64,000 bases of DNA from Hyphomicrobiales bacterium (GTDB lineage Bacteria; Pseudomonadota; Alphaproteobacteria; Rhizobiales; Rhizobiaceae): the NCBI GenBank assembly GCA_900466945.1, contig UBNV01000006.1, positions 434,001 to 498,000 of the forward strand, read 5' to 3'. The notes below the pieces were generated by a model. It worked only from the letters and a program-made list of their open reading frames with translations. It ran no database searches and was not told where the DNA came from. Positions 63,343 to 64,000 of the stretch are shown in pieces. Each line of letters opens with the position of its first letter. Positions within the stretch are counted from its first letter, which is position 1. The translations under genes were made by a program, and so were the position numbers.

Positions 63343-64000
63343 ATGAGACGTGTCGTCATCACCGGTACCGGCATGGTATCGCCTCTGGGATGTGGAACGG
63401 AACTGACCTGGCAACGGCTTCTTGCCGGTCAGAGTGGCGCGCGTCTGGTCACGGAATTCGAGGTCGATGACCTTCCGGCCAAGATCGCCTGCCGCATCCC
63501 AACTGAAGGTGAGGGCGCCTGGAATCCGGACGACTGGATGGAGCTCAAGGAGCAGCGCAAGGTCGACCATTTCATCATCTATGCGGTGGCCGCGGCCGAC
63601 ATGGCGCTGAAGGATGCCGGCTGGGAGCCGACCACCTATGAAGACCAGTGCCAGACAGGCGTGCTGATCGGTTCCGGCATCGGTGGTCTCGAAGGCATCG
63701 TCGAGGCAGGTCACATCTTGCGCGACAAGGGTCCGCGTCGTCTCTCGCCGTTTTTCATTCCTGGCCGTCTGATCAACCTCGCCTCCGGCCAAGTCTCGAT
63801 CCGCCACAAACTGCGTGGTCCGAACCACTCGGTGGTGACGGCCTGCTCCACCGGTGCCCATGCAATCGGTGACGCTGCCCGTCTTGTGGCGCTCGGCGAT
63901 GCCGATGTCATGGTTGCCGGCGGGACCGAATCTCCGATCAGCCGCATCTCGCTCGCAGGCTTTGCCGCCTGCAAGGCGCTGTCGACGGCCCGCAACGACG
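63343..64000 (+). CDS. fabF: 3-oxoacyl-ACP synthase II, 3' end missing
   Basis: Elongates acyl chains by condensing acyl-ACP with malonyl-ACP. The frame is open from ATG 63343 to the window end, 219 codons. It starts MRRVVITGTGMVSPLGCG and has the nucleophile Cys168 in SVVTACSTGAHAIGDA. The two catalytic His residues should lie beyond the window. The position after acpP and the VMVAGGTESPIS segment fit FabF. It probably has its own ribosome binding site (weak) and a promoter behind the acpP terminator. Confidence 0.95.
   Translation, partial: MRRVVITGTGMVSPLGCGTELTWQRLLAGQSGARLVTEFEVDDLPAKIACRIPTEGEGAWNPDDWMELKEQRKVDHFIIYAVAAADMALKDAGWEPTTYEDQCQTGVLIGSGIGGLEGIVEAGHILRDKGPRRLSPFFIPGRLINLASGQVSIRHKLRGPNHSVVTACSTGAHAIGDAARLVALGDADVMVAGGTESPISRISLAGFAACKALSTARND

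Overview
The window is a stretch of a high-GC alphaproteobacterial chromosome, most likely from the Rhizobiaceae (Rhizobium, Agrobacterium, Sinorhizobium and relatives). Pointers are the gene order rsh / acpS-lepB-rnc-era / recO, the rpsF-rpsR-DUF2232-rplI-dnaB-alr-radA-cvpA-purF backbone, the fabD-fabG-acpP-fabF cluster, a NadQ-type regulator near nadABC, and several protein families typical of Rhizobiales (TIGR02301, DUF2232, DUF2062). This assignment rests on gene content only. I see no rRNA, tRNA, CRISPR array, phage or insertion-sequence transposase.

Layout. 1-6029 holds the 3' part of the (p)ppGpp synthetase/hydrolase gene, a 49-residue protein gene, and the compact DUF2062-acpS-lepB-rnc-era block, which is interrupted by a 264-bp nested palindrome. 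6051-8964 has an AbrB-type permease with a divergent TetR regulator, then recO and a small gene. 9043-12338 has a promoter-hairpin-small-ORF unit, an MFS transporter, a MOSC protein and an HD hydrolase. 12405-19501 has a giant DUF2339 membrane protein and the nadABC operon behind a clear operator. 19554-25526 is a minus-strand run: MscS, NadQ, phosphatase, HD hydrolase, YgfZ, small conserved proteins and a Nudix hydrolase. 25661-37998 carries SRAP, a 47-residue protein, pssA/psd, a diguanylate cyclase, an Atm1-type exporter, a large LysM envelope protein, LOG, RarD and a LysR/MFS pair. 38133-43263 is cimA-pip-gfa-gfa-cysS. 43562-50808 holds a second diguanylate cyclase, a DMT permease, an SDR, purF, cvpA, radA and a ParDE toxin-antitoxin pair. 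50881-58341 holds alr, an AraC/AzlCD unit, dnaB and the ribosomal-protein operon. 58653-64000 holds a cation exchanger, an aldo/keto reductase and the type II fatty acid synthesis genes, ending inside a ketoacyl-ACP synthase gene.

Functionally the window is mostly housekeeping: stringent response, lipid synthesis (acpS, pssA, psd, fab genes), RNA processing (rnc, era), replication and repair (dnaB, radA, recO, SRAP), NAD synthesis with its probable regulator, purine and isoleucine synthesis, and wall precursors (alr). Accessory units (AbrB/TetR, AraC/AzlCD, ParDE, LysR/MFS) sit between conserved blocks.

No gene cluster here is clearly a new defence or metabolic system. The signals most worth checking are at the level of nucleic-acid structure: the nested, covarying palindrome upstream of lepB-rnc-era, the strongly folded rpsF leader, the nadA operator with NadQ about 5 kb away, and a promoter-hairpin-31-codon ORF unit near 9100. 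At the protein level the best item is the mirror-symmetric LysM protein.
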